This document shows positions 23,036 through 35,149 of a DNA stretch of 64,000 nt, in pieces. Source of the stretch: Ancylostoma caninum (taxonomy: Eukaryota; Nematoda; Chromadorea; Rhabditida; Ancylostomatidae); the NCBI GenBank assembly GCA_037903475.1, contig JBAJFG010000441.1:992001-1056000 (forward strand), read 5' to 3'. The notes beneath the pieces are model-generated. The model was not told where the DNA came from, did no database searches, and saw only the letters and a list, made by a program, of their open reading frames with translations. How positions within the stretch are numbered: position 1 is the first letter of the stretch; each line of letters begins with the position of its first letter. A program made the translations under genes and the position numbers.

Positions 23036-24375
23036 TCCGAATATTCCGAAAGCACAATATGAAAAGATGTGTCAAGGTCCGCAGTGAACGCCCTTGGCCC
23101 CCACTATGTACTTGCTTCCTGCTATCCGAGTCGCAGCGGTGTACTGCGTCAGTCTAACCGGAGCATTTTGGATACATTTGCATTTGATCCCTTCAAAATG
23201 TTTTAATGACTAAAGAGAGATACCTGAGACTTGAGGCATAAGCAGAAATCTAGTCTCTTTCCCGTGGTGGAGGAAAAAGCGAACAAAATAGGAAATACGT
23301 GATGGCGGTAGAAAGAGCTGAGATTAGGTCTGCAATCATTTCTCAGAAATAAAATAATGAAGGAGATTCGCAGAAAATCATTGGCATCTACGCGAAGCGC
23401 GGCGAATCTTCGTGGAGACACACAAACAGATAAGTTTTACTATATAGTCATGGGGATGGGAGGCCAAAAATCGATAAAATCGATTTACGCAGAAACGGCA
23501 AAAGACCCTGAAGTTGCATGAGAGGGCTTTTCTGAGTCGAATGGTATAGGTTTCATGTGTGCATGTCCATTGGATCGTGAGATATAAGCGATTACAGACA
23601 AACACACAAACAGATGAATTTTTTAATTAATTGTTTTTAATTTGAATTTTGCTATATGGTGATCTAATGTGCATATGCACGTATTCAAGCTTAAATTGGT
23701 TGTGCATTTACGTACACATCTAAACCTTGACTGTTCAATTTCTCCCAATAAATTAAAGCTGTAAGGGATTTCGAGGAGGTTACGGTACCTTATTCTTGAA
23801 ATGAATCAGCGCAGGTACACTCATACATCCATATTGCTTTTTTCTTTTTCTTCCACCATTGCTAATGTTTGTCGGTTAGTTTTTAGATTTTTCTCACTAA
23901 TCTGTGCGAACTGTTGTTTGCAGTTCTGATTTCCACTTGGCGCAGTTTGTCTGTATGAAATAAGTACCTGAACAAATAAGTTTCCTATTCGCATGACGTC
24001 TTGTACTTAACTGCTTCCTCGAAAACAAAAAAAAATTGTGCGATCAAATAGACTGGAATTCAGGGAGTTTGGGGACTACCTGCCAAAACCAGTGAAACCT
24101 TCATGCATCATTGGTACTTAGTTTGACGTTGTATATAACTTCATTAGCTATACTCTGATTGGATAATCTCTGAAGTACAAACGTCATTTTGCATGCAATC
24201 TCATCTTCTCAACGCCATCACTTTTGCACTGGTTGAATGAGGATTAGGTTGAATTGACGAGTTATTATTTCCTCCGGCTACTCCAAATCCTAGGACCTAT
24301 AATAGCCGTGTTTGAAGGAATATATTCATAAACATATACATATTTATATTGTATGAGTGAAATGTATTCAAATAT
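23036..24375. other. intergenic DNA with two similar retroelement-like tails
   Basis: ACACACAAACAGATAAGTTTTACTATATAG-like blocks occur at about 23416 and 23601, each followed by a CTATATRGT motif. This resembles non-LTR retroelement 3' tails. Otherwise nothing assigned. Confidence 0.35.
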
Positions 24376-24888
24376 TTAATCGATGGAACCTTTAGTCAAT
24401 TGAATGGCCGAAAATTCAGGAGAATTCTCGAAACTACGCTTTCTTTCAGGTCGAGGGTAAAAAAAAATGACTGGATTAGAAGTAAAGGAACCTTGTGATG
24501 GTTGAGCATCGCTCATGGGTAGAGTGGAAGTTGCATCGAAAATTGTCTCTGGAAAGTTATCCATCATTAGTCCTTGAAAACGTTTCGTATTCCTGGAGCT
24601 TTGCGAAAACAGCCGACTTATCGTTTCTTACTGCTAATTTTCCCCTTAATCACACCTTGATTTTGCTCTTCTGCGTACTCATCATTCACGTGCTGCGTCT
24701 TTAGTCAACTTCAAGAATTTGGACTGATTATTACTGAGAACATCGTGGAGAGAATCTCCTCTAGTACTGTTGAAATCTATCTATGAAAGTCCTAGAACCA
24801 AGGGTTTCAAATCAGCCCCGTGATGAATCCGTAATAATGCAGTAGCTAATATAATAGCTATGATGTTTTTACAGATGAAGCCTTTCAT
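24376..24888 (-). pseudogene. possible small secreted protein interrupted by one in-frame TAG
   Basis: Minus-strand reading: ATG at 24888 opens a hydrophobic leader (MKGFICKNIIAIILATALLR) and runs to a TAG at 24783-24781. The same frame continues immediately as IDFNSTRGDSLHDVLSNNQS to a GTGAATG donor at 24690/24689. A TTTTCAAG acceptor at 24573 then joins in matching phase 1 to a terminal exon 24572-24376 (DNFPETIFDATSTLPMSDAQ, FFYPRPERKRSFENSPEF, stop TAA or equivalent). The TAG is the only break. It may be a true disabling change, a sequencing error, or a sign that the leader belongs to an intron. No family recognised; basic KR sites occur late in the protein. Confidence 0.33.
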
Positions 24889-26348
24889 ACCGCTTCCTTG
24901 AATTTTTGTCCTCGAATATGAGAAAGAACAAGAGAAGCCGTCTATAGATTTCTTTTTGTTATGTGCTGATCGCCTGAGATATCTCAATAACAACAGTGTA
25001 TGTCAACAGCGATGTGGACATATCCGACGTCAAACTGCGCACAAAACTCTTCTGCAAACATTTATCTAAGGCGAAACACTTATCTTTTCAATGACAAATT
25101 CTCTTCCATGAACAACTAACTACAAATAACTCGTTGGGTAGTAATTACAAAACATTGGTCGTCCTGAGACCAATTGTTACCGTTCTTTTGTCACCCATGG
25201 TCAGATCGTCACGGCATTTAACCCATCGACGACCCCACCCTTTTCGCGTTTTATGACATTTGGTCTAATTCTGACTCCTTCTCCTGTTAGGAAATGCTTG
25301 AGAAAATTCCAACTTAGTTTTTTTGATGATCGCGTTTGCTCAGAAGTGCATATTATTACACTAACATCCATGAAAACAGCGGGGAGGTTAAAGTGAGCGA
25401 CAATTGATTCCAGAAAATCTGAGTACGTCAGTGAGTATGAGGCTAAAGAATGGAGATAGTATGGGTCGGGAAGCTGATATACATTCAGAAGTCCGCAGCT
25501 TTTCCGTTTTCTGCTCAGAAATACTGTCGATTCCAGGAATTTTCCTTGTTATGCATGGTTCACAATTAGCGATCACGCCTTTACCAAGAAGAAACTAGGT
25601 GCTCACGAATAGTGTTTGAGTGCAGTGCTTTTTTTGCAACCACATTGCGTATAATGAAAGGGAATAAAGAGTGTTTTTGCGCTGTTTTTCGAGTTACGAG
25701 TAGACGAAAACCCTCCAAGTGATCCGGACGGTCTTTCCCCTGGGCCGCCTAGGCCCGTGATTTCTGTAAACATATGAAAGAGCCAGAGAGGGCGGTGCCT
25801 CATCTAAGTGAGGCCATCAAAGGCGTCATTTCTTCTCTTGTGCCCCTTAGATTTGCTATGTAATCTCAACTTCTTCATTGAAGTTCCTTAATGGAAAGCT
25901 GGATGCTGCTACTTTCTCCATAACTGTGGAGACGCATGCTTTGATGTTTTATGATATTTCCCATGATCAAAATTTCATGAAGACAAGAGTTTTCTTTTCG
26001 GAAAATATCTGCTCATATAGGAGTTCAATACTAACAGGATGTTAATTACTGGTACCACAGGAAATGTCCAAATTCAAAAATACAGCGAACGATCTTGGAC
26101 CCTCACTGTCTCACAAAACTCGCAGGAATTTTGCGAATTTTTTAGTGATAAAAGAAAAGCTTCAACCTATTTTTGACTCTCCGTATACAATACAGAATGT
26201 TTAGGCAGTAATATTTTAAAAGTGTTCCTTAAAATAATTGAAACTTGTATAATACTAGCTTTGTGAGTAAAGTGGTTGTTCGCTAGTACGTATACTAGCG
26301 GTGCGATTCTTTGTTTCCATCCGTGCATGTCTGGATATTTATTTTTTG
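24889..26348. other. intergenic DNA, nothing firm
   Basis: Open stretches on both strands at 25390-25600 have protein-like composition, but I could not choose a strand or find matching exons. Confidence 0.3.
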
Positions 26349-26962
26349 TTATCTAATAGTAAAATCATCCTCTTTTATTAGTTCCATTCTTGTCCATAAT
26401 TCCGCCCTTCCATGTCCCCTTGGCCTAGGTCCCAGATTTGTTCTCATGTTCCCCCCTCGCAACCACCCCCCTCCCCACCGTGGCTGCCCATTTCTGCCTC
26501 CGATGATGTCCTTGTATGGATACAATGGGGTTTTATTTTCGAAAATTCGACAAAGCATGTCACTTTTAGAAGAGGTCCACTTACTTCCTATGTCCCCCAG
26601 TCTGTGACGGTCCCTGCCCTTTCACCGACGAAGATTTCTGAAGAGACGTTTATTCTGAAAGTGGGGTTTTGTTATGCTCACGTCATACAGATTCGCAGTT
26701 GCATGCCACTGTCTCTTCGTGTTTGTTCTTTGCTATTCTTTCTGCTAACTGTTTTTCTGGAATTAATTTGCCATATGCTTATCCATGCAGCTGATAGATC
26801 TTGCAGATTCAGGCGGTGAAATGTCACTGGAAGCCTTCCTCTAATCGACATCGACTTTTTTGTTGGGTTTGGGATTCTCGACGGATTAATGATATCTTTA
26901 GCAGGATAGTATTCCATGACGGGATGCCAATAAGTCATGTCGTAAGGATCGGGGAAGAATGG
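26349..26962 (-). CDS. candidate gene: Tyr/Pro- and Gly/Arg-rich protein, last two exons
   Basis: Minus-strand exons 26962-26682 and 26562-26349, joined in phase 2 by a strong GTGAGC donor and a TTCTAAAAG acceptor; stop TAA. The first reads PFFPDPYDMTYWHPVMEYYP and AKDIINPSRIPNPTKKS. The second reads TPLYPYKDIIGGRNGQPRW, then GGGWLRGGNMRTNLGPRPRG and ends KEDDFTIR. YPxKDII occurs in both exons, which suggests an internal repeat and supports the join. The 5' part is missing: position 26962 follows a CGCTAG acceptor, so a leader exon should lie to the right. No family recognised. Confidence 0.4.
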
Positions 26963-29111
26963 CTAGCGGAATCATTTCTGCAATGCTGTTTAAGAGACTT
27001 AGGCAAGGTTAAAACAACCTTATTTCAATTTTTGGTGTTGAAGCCATTGGTTAGCTAACTTAGGGACGGTTTACGTCCTTAAAAACTACAAGTAAACTAC
27101 CCAAGAAATCTACCTCAATGACCTCGTCTATTTCCCATTCCTGTCGCATCCTTTCAAGAAGAGGGGCGAATGCTCAGACTTGCATGGGTCAGATAAAAAC
27201 CGGCACAATTCCTTCACAGAAACAGAACAATAGCTGACTGCAGACAAGCACGCAAATAGTCCTTCTTAGGTTATGCTCCAGGAAGTTCTTCCAGGATATT
27301 CTTCGCCGCCAGCCCTTTCGTTCGAAAAATCGAAAACATTTTTGAAGCAGGAAGGACGGCTCTGAGTTTGTTCTTGAATAGAAATGAGAACCAAGACAAG
27401 TTGCAGCAAAAGGCCACGAGCTTTTTGAAACGCAGGGGTTCCTTCACGGAGGCCAGCTTGAAAGAGGATTAGCTGACTGCTTTTTTCCTGCTCTGAGCGC
27501 TTCGAAGAAGGGACATCGCATTCTCGGTGAAGAATAGTGCTAATCTTGGACCACGGAACCTAAGTAAAAGAAAAGTAAAGCCTTTTTCATAGTTTTATTC
27601 AACCGGAAGGTCAGCAAAATGCTCATTCAAAGGTCCTGCTGTTTCCTGGACTTCTCAAAAATTAGTTGCCGTTAAAATTTCAGAAGAAGGTTGGGAAAAG
27701 CCAGAGTGTTTTCGAAAATTTTTTAGAACTTGGCAGGAAACAAAAATAGCAGAAAGGAAAGAAAATGTCGTCGCAGGAGTGAATTCCCTAGTGCTTTCAG
27801 AGGCCGAGAAGAATACATAATTGCTCCCAGCGACTTCGCTTCTCCCTCTCTGCTTAAATGTCTCTGCTATCCCATTCCTTCCTATTTCCTTTTTTTCTTT
27901 ACGTGATTTCTCAGTGAGATGCATTCAGGGCCTCAAAAAAGTTTTATTTATCTTTCGTTAGATTAAACACCTTTCTCAGCCGGAAAATCTTCATGTAATC
28001 CACGTAACCCCGCTTTTTACCGCGATTTCTAGCGAAACGTCAACTGAAAAAAAACATTAGTCAAAGTGGTCTTCACGTTCTTATTTATTGCTATTTTGGT
28101 TTATTTCTCGTTTCTGATGATTTTATTTGTCCTAGACGTGCGATTACAAAAGCTCTCACATTTTTACAGTCGAGCCAAGACAAATGGACGATTTAGGCTG
28201 GCTCCCGTCAGAATTAGCTTTCCTCAGGGAAGTATCTTGAATCGTAAAACGATTGCAAAACATATCCATCGGTCCAAATTGTATCCATTTTTGTGGTAAC
28301 GTGTGAGTTCATTAATCATACGCTGTTAGCCGTTGCTGTCAACAGTTTTTCTTGTGACGCGGAATTCTCCTATTTCCAAAAAAGCCGTTAACTATCCAAA
28401 AGGCAATCCTTTGATTTTCTAAGCTTCAGAATTTTTGCTAAAGATAAGAAATTTTGCCTCGATCCGTCAGCATTTCAATAGCTGCCCAAAAAACAAAGGC
28501 AGCTAATTTGGAAATCGAGGTCCTCTTGCACGTTCTGCGCCATATCCGTAACACTCTGCTTGTCTGCGTATCCACACATTTCATTGGTACCACCGCTCTT
28601 ATTCTGGTTGAATTTTCCTACTTTCTATTCTAACCTGTTCAGTAGATGGCAAGGTGCATGCCTGAAGGACTTGACGACTGGGACATCTTGTTTTTAGCGC
28701 CAAAGCCATTCATATGCATCACCTTAGAAAGTCTAAGATTTCTTGAATATTCTCTCATTGCAAAATAAAGCATATCCTAGCGTTTTTCCTTCAATAGCTT
28801 GATTCAGGTAACTTTGAGATGCTGTTTACTGCATATTACCTTTCCAAATTCACTACTACCTACAGAGGTGATGAGTCTTCAGTACTACATAGATTCAATT
28901 TGGGTATCCATAAGTCTGTGCATGTCCAATCTAAACCCGTTTGGCTCCAGACGTTGACCTTTATGTTGCCTCTTTTCGTGTAGGTCTCCACAACACTCCA
29001 AGGGAAATGTGTTATTCTCCCAGTTCGCTTTGAAATAGAAGAGTAATTAATCTTCTGGTTTTCCATGCAACTTTTTTCGTTCCATTCTAAAGTGTTCCAT
29101 GCATTTTGAAG
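26963..29111. other. mostly unassigned DNA
   Basis: A plus-strand open stretch at 28066-28299 encodes a hydrophobic segment followed by a basic tail ending KLYPFLW, but it has no ATG and only a weak acceptor (CATTAG). I leave it unassigned. Confidence 0.3.
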
Positions 29112-29220
29112 CATTTACCCCATTTCCGTTTGAAACTTTGGCTTTTAACATTTACCCCATTTCCATCGGAAACTTTGGCTTTTGACATTTACCCCACTTC
29201 CATTTGAAACTTCGGCTTTT
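29112..29220. repeat. 37-bp tandem repeat, three units
   Basis: Units start at 29112, 29149 and 29186. The consensus begins CATTTACCCCATTTCC and ends GAAACTTTGGCTTTT, with a few substitutions between units. Confidence 0.85.
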
Positions 29221-30782
29221 TAGATTGAATACGTATATGCTCCATTCCAATTTAATTTCAACCACAGGAATAACGTCAACGCGGAAACTTTAATGACTAC
29301 TTTTGTCTCACAAGTGAAGAATAGGTTGAACTCCTGAACATCTCTTCTAAAAAACTCATCACGAAATGAAAAAGACTTGAAGGATTTGTTCGACTCCAAG
29401 CTCTTCACTCCTCTCTATCTGCACAAGGTGTGCTAAACTGCTCCAAAACGTTGAGGAGAAGGGAAAAGGTGCATAAAACAAATGAAATAATTAATGAAAA
29501 CGTACAGAAGGCGAAAAAGAAAACCATTTTCTGGTTTCTATGCTTAATCTCATTTTTACTAAAATGAGTACAGATGTTTCCCGCATTTTCCTTCCTGAAG
29601 CACGCACTAGTAGAAGTTCTTAGAGATTGCCCACGCGGCAGTTTTAATATTAAATTGCTTGAATGGTGAATATTACAGTTTTTTTCATGGTTATTGAAGT
29701 TCCGGTGTAATAGACTCTTGTTAGAAAATGTGGTATAAACTTCTCCCGGAACCATAGAGCTCATCATTTCTTGACTGACAGAATGCTTCTAAACAGACAC
29801 TCGAAGGACGTTTCATCGTTGATTTCTGCAGATATCCCTCTTCAACAACTCGTGGTTATGAGATCCACGAACAGCCATCCTGAACAACTCAGAAAATGCA
29901 GAACTGTTAGAGAATTTGATTCTTCTACATAGTTTTCCGTTTCCCGGTCTATTTTAGGTGTCTGCCTAGGTTAAACTTCGCCCTTGCCCTGAGAGATCCT
30001 TTGTTTAATTAAATGGTGCTCCTCTTCGTCAATGGAACAAATTACAGCAAATTATTGTGTTGAAAGAAAAGACCTGCTCAGACTTCTTCTCCGAAAATTT
30101 CTGGCACTTTGCAGTATTATAATCACAGCCAATGGATTTCAGAATATGACCTATGGTATTACTTCTATATTAAACTTAATTGGACTTACTTACGAGAAGT
30201 TCTATCTTAGAAAAATTTAATTAATACAAAAAAAGCCTGCGTGCGAGGTCACATCATTGTTTTTTTTGCAAGTGCTCTTCGCAGAAGTGTCAATTTGAGG
30301 ACAATTTACGCAGGATGCGTCAGATGCATAGTAAAAAAAACTGCGTAGACGAAAGTTTTCGTGGCTGCTTGTGATGAATTCAAGCATGGCAGGCATAGTT
30401 GCTGATATTAGCTTGATGATTCCGTTGATCCGCCACTTCCTCAAACATTGTCTTGGATGATTGTAAATTTATCTTTTCATATTCAAATACGAGAATAATT
30501 TCCTCTTGCACTCATTAGTGAGGTGGAGGACATTTACGTAATTCTCTTCAACAGTGAAACTATCAATATTATTAATAATGATATCATTAAAAAATTGTGA
30601 AGATTCAAAAGAGCATTTCCTATCTGCCATTCTCGTTCCCCCGTACAAGGGTAAATAGGCATGAGAACGTTTCTGGAACTCGTGGGTACGGTGAAGCGGA
30701 GCTTACCCTGTGTAACGTGAAGGCAAAAACTTACCGAAACTACATTATAGATGCTACTAGTTGATCTTTTTGTTATTTATTT
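29221..30782. other. intergenic DNA, nothing assigned
   Basis: Long minus-strand frame at 29405-29767 is AT-rich and of low complexity in composition; no splice signals or motif support it. Confidence 0.35.
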
Positions 30783-31632
30783 ACTAGCTGCCGTACCCGG
30801 CTTTGCCCGGGTGTTTTACTACCTTGGCTACATCACACTGCTGAGGCCAATTACTATCGCCGATAAATCCATTAAAACATTGAAATCTCCCTAATTTTGG
30901 TGATCAGTATGTTAGCAAAGCCCAAGTGACCCTTCCCCATCGACTTGTGGGCGAAAAGTTAGCAAAGCTATTTTGGTGACATTGAATCGATGCATTCGTA
31001 CGAAGTGGTTGTCATATTCATCTTCAGCGTGTCAAAGAACCCCAGGAGGCATGTCTTCACCGCTCCATTGGGCGGAAGAGCCAAAAATCAATAAAATCGA
31101 TAAATCGCTATTTCATGCAAATTCAATGTCATATTCGTGTTCAGCTCATTGAGATGCCCTAGTAGACATGTCTTTACCAAACCATGGGCAAGAATAGCGA
31201 AAAATCAATAAAATCAATAAATCAATATTTCGTGCAAAATGGTTGCCATATTCGTATTCAGCGTATTGAGGAACCCCAGGATACATGTCCACGTACCTCC
31301 CCGACCGAAAATGGAAAAAAATCGATAAAATCGATAAATCAATATTTCGTGCAAAATGGTTGCCATATTCGTGTTCAGCGCATTGAGCTACCCCAGAAGA
31401 CATGTTCCCACCGACCCCTGGGCAAAAATAACGAAAAATCAATAAAATCGATATAATCGATCAATCAATCGATAATCCCAGGTGCAAAGTAGCCTATAAC
31501 CTCCGCCGGCCCGCGAAGTATGTGCATGCAAAATTTGGTCCGGATCGCTTCACCCTCCGCGATTTCTATTCATTACATACATACACACACACACACACAC
31601 ATACAAACTTTGACTTTTATATATACAGATTT
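30783..31632 (+). mobile_element. interspersed repeat containing a minisatellite
   Basis: Begins ACTAGCTGCCGTACCCGGCT and closes with an (AC)n run at 31572-31600 and TTTGACTTTTATATATACAG. Start and end of this type bound dispersed non-LTR-like repeats in many invertebrates. No coding sequence survives. Confidence 0.5.
30990..31465. repeat. about 116-bp minisatellite, four units
   Basis: Each unit holds a TTCGTGCAAAATGGTTGCCA-type block, a CATATTCGTGTTCAGCGCAT block, a CCCCAGRAGACATGT block and an AATCAATAAAATCGATAAAT tail. Units start near 30990, 31107, 31222 and 31338; the last two are most alike. Confidence 0.75.
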
Positions 31633-34092
31633 ATTTGTTCATACACAAACAAGGTGCGCTAGCCAGAAGAAAGGCCTACTGCTGAAAGTAAAGCAGAGGC
31701 AAATAACTAGAACAGAACAAAACAAAAAAAGACAACAGCAATGATATGGGAAGGGGATGTAAGAACTACCCGGACTTTTTGGGAACAGATCACCAATTTC
31801 TTTTGCAACCTCTAATGGGTAACATACTAGCTAGGTTAAGAGATATAGCTATGCAGCTGTACATCATGGAGCCTTATTAAATCTTTTTTTTTCATCCCAG
31901 TAAAATATACACATATTATATTTATAGATTAAGATCACATAAACCACACTCCTGCGGAGGTCGCTAGCATAGCAAATAACCCATAACGCTGCGAACCCGA
32001 GGATTTCACCTGCGTCTTGGTTACGTGAGGAATCCGTCCGACGCACGCATCTGGTTTAAGCTTCTCAAAAGAAAGATGAATACTTCGGTCCAACTGTCGA
32101 AGTCGTAGCCGAGTAAAGCCTATGTCTAGTCTTAGACTTCCTGATCTTAGATGGTAGCTAGTGGAGGGTATTTAATGGGTACTTACTTTTTTCTAAGTTC
32201 TCATAACATTCCCTGAGCTCGTTTCGGACAGGGTATGTGACCTCGTTGAATCCCGAAGCTCATCTCATCCGGGCTCCATAGACTGCACACTTATCCTTTA
32301 ATGGGGTATTGCACTGGTTAATGGTGTTGTCATGGTATGCTCTTTCAGTGAGGAAAGGGATCGCCAATTTTATTTTTGCTCGACATCTGTTATGTGAGCG
32401 TTATTTCCTTGTTATTTTCATGCTAAGTGCATTCCAAGCCTCGTTTCGTAATACTAAACCATGTTTCTTTAACATTTCACAAATTGCCTCAGGAAATTTG
32501 GTCTCATGTTTCACTAGCTTTTTTTTCCAGAGACAGCAGACACATCAAAAAGTGACTTAAATTGCTATATGGAGGTGGGGAGGGGGGGGACGGGTGTGCA
32601 TATTCATTCCCTCGTCTTTTAGCTACCAAAAACTATTTTATAGCCGCTAAATCAGAATTCAGTTTTTGGTCTCTCTGTTAGTTGAGCCTTCTATTCCTAT
32701 CTGATCACTGTTACTCTCAAGTGCCTTGGGATGATACAGGTATCATCCACAGTTTAAGCGTTGATGGGCTGTTTTAGCTACTCTGACGCGTTAAGCGTCT
32801 GTATCGGATGATCTCTGGTACGCTGTCGTTCACGGACATCTGTCATAATGCTATCATAAGGTGCTTCGATTCTGAAAATGGCATAACATGGGATCACTAC
32901 AAGCAGTTATCGCTGGTCAGTGGTCGTTTTCGCATCGGCTTTCGCTTCGACTGGTCCCTGTTCATTCAACCCTTCCTACTGAAACCCTTGACCTTCACTT
33001 TTTGACCCTGGAGAATCGCAGAAAAGAAAGTCGGAAATATCCAGTCGAGAGCTTTTGTATGCTTTTGAAAGCTTACCATTACATTAGTAGTCTGTATAAA
33101 ATTTTTTTACTGCATTATTTCTTCTATTATTAATTCCTTATTGCCTCATTAAATTAAATTAATGTATTACTAAACAACCAAGCTGTTTTACAGAACAACA
33201 CCAGCTTTTTCACCAATTGATTTCCAAGGTATTGCGGCCAACCTCATTTTCAGAGAGCTCATCTGCAAAAATCCCATCAGTAGAGTGGAAGTTCTAGAAG
33301 TGGAAGTCGAAAATTTGATTATTTTAATTATAATATTTTGAGAAGCCTCCTATTAGATATCGCCTCCAGAAAACCTCCCCTTGTGACCAAAAATGAATTT
33401 TAGTTGGATTTCCCTTTGGCCAACACTTGCAATAAATGAACCCCTATTTTTACATTGCCACAGAAAGGAGGCAGGTAAGTATAAATACCTCCCATTATGC
33501 TCGAACGTTGCTCTATAAATCTCAGCTGCTTTTTTTATGGTGCAAGTAGCGCATCCACAATTAGCCAGATCGATGGCTGTAGAGTATAGTATTGCCCGCA
33601 CAGTATAGTATTATGAATTTATTAATCCATAAATAATTCAGGAGCAGAACACCATAAAGCAAGAATCTGGGACGCTTGCTCACTATCTTCCAAGGCTGTA
33701 AGGCTCTCTGTCCTCAACATTCCAATTTTTGACTTATTCGAAGTCGAATATACGAAAATCGAGTATGTATATTCAGCACATTATTCGGTCAACACACTAG
33801 CATAAAGCTTGCCATTCGAGTCGAGGTCGCTGTGGTTCACGATTTCTCTTTAGTCCATTACGTAACCAAGTTCTTGTCCAAGAACCCTTATGTCTTTTCT
33901 TGATGCAGTTTCATTTAAACGACAGAATTATTATATAGAGTTGTGTTTCCTTGTGTTGCGTGCCAGCTAATTGTTGCTATTTATTTTGCAGGAAACCAGA
34001 TCTCATCAGGCAATATAGTATGTCCTTTTAGATATATAACGTGATAGTGTTGTCTTTCAACATTTGCTTTTTGGTCATGATTTATGGCCCTA
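31633..34092. other. intergenic DNA, nothing firm
   Basis: At 33353-33480 both strands look partly coding: plus has a GGAGGCAG/GTAAGTAT donor after an ATG frame starting MNFSWISLWP, and minus is open. I cannot decide between them. Confidence 0.3.
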
Positions 34093-34173
34093 GTCCTGGC
34101 AAAGGACGAAGAGACCGATGGAGCGAATATCGGTGATGGCATTGTCCATACTTCATCAGGAACGAAGTTATAG
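34093..34173 (+). other. terminal-exon-like block, copy 1
   Basis: Follows ATGGCCCTAG and reads VLAKDEETDGANIGDGIVHT then SSGTKL and TAG. A second copy stands at 35041-35118. Differences between copies fall mainly at third codon positions, which favours this reading frame being coding. Confidence 0.4.
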
Positions 34174-34753
34174 TACAGGTATAGTATAAAACAGTATAAT
34201 GTAGTATATCATAGGTGTATAAATTATTGTATTACAAATTTGAATAATATATTAATGTATTACGTAGTATAATGCATGCTAGACGAGTTAATTCATAATG
34301 ATTGTCAAATTCATCGAATTCAGGGTAACATGAAATGCAATAAGTGAGCCATTATCTCCTGCAGTTTTTCTGGTTATATAAACTATATGGCATAAATATG
34401 GTATACTTAGGACAGAATAAAAAAACCAATAACTCACTACATTTAAGTATTTATTCAGGACTAGATCTGAACAATTCAATTATTCAAAATAGAGATGGAC
34501 CTAGATGCCTCGTTATTAATCCTGGAGGCTTGTACATATTGCCCTCTCTTTTCCAGATATCTGTACTACAAACTTGCTCGGACTCAAATTTTCGGATCGC
34601 GAACAAATCGATAGCTATCTAACGCATTTTTCGGTCCTAATTATGCAAAGTGACACAAGCAGAGGATGAGCGTCGCTCCAAGTTCATGCTCCAACCATGG
34701 TAGCATCAGTCTCCCAGCAATTTTCGCCAAGGAATAACCATTTCGTTTTCCAG

Positions 34754-35028
34754 AAACCTCCTCGAAAGCAATTAAGCGTGCAAACGGAGAGTTCGTGCAC
34801 TCCATTCAGATCAGAAGTACAGGCTGCAGAAGTGAGACAACACAGAGCTCTCTCATTTGTTCCATCTATTCACTCCACGCACCCTTTTCCCGGAGTTATA
34901 AGTGCGGTCGGTGCTGCAAATGTCTTCTAGGAGGAGCTCCGGAGAAGAGCTCCCTTTCGTTTGTTGAAGATGCGAAGTGCTGTGGTAATAGTGATGGCGC
35001 TTCATGCATTCGCCATCTACTTTCCTAG
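34754..35028 (+). CDS. candidate cysteine-rich protein, last exon
   Basis: After the acceptor GTTTTCCAG the frame runs 90 codons to TAG. It contains KRANGEFVHSIQIRSTGCRS, then YKCGRCCKCLLGG, AKCCGNSDGASC and ends RHLLS. Eleven-odd cysteines with a CxxCCxC cluster suggest a secreted disulfide-rich domain, but I cannot name it. Two upstream exons fit by phase: 34666-34699 (AGGATGAGCG..., GTAGCA donor) and one from 34558 (ATATCTGTAC...; ICTTNLLGLKFSDREQID frame); both are weak. The stop codon coincides with a CTAG that could instead be an acceptor leading into the block at 35041. Confidence 0.4.
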
Positions 35029-35040
35029 GAGATTGGCCGA

Positions 35041-35118
35041 GTCCTGGCAAAGGATGATGAGACCGATGATGCAAATATCGGCGGTGGCATTGTCCATACT
35101 TCATCAGGAACGAAATAA
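35041..35118 (+). other. terminal-exon-like block, copy 2
   Basis: Reads VLAKDDETDDANIGGGIVHT then SSGTK and TAA, about 950 bp downstream of copy 1 and in the same direction. Similarity continues past the stop into TAGTATAACACAGTA. An acceptor TTTCCTAG at 35021-35028 would place it in frame as EIGRVLAKDD. Confidence 0.4.
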
Positions 35119-35149
35119 TAGTAGAGTTATAGTATAACACAGTAGGTTC

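Noticed and set aside
29405..29767. 120-codon minus-strand frame
   Set aside because: AT-rich, hydrophobic tail, no splice signal or family resemblance; likely chance.
30990..31465. CRISPR-like array
   Set aside because: Whole 116-bp units are tandem without distinct spacers, in a eukaryotic repeat.
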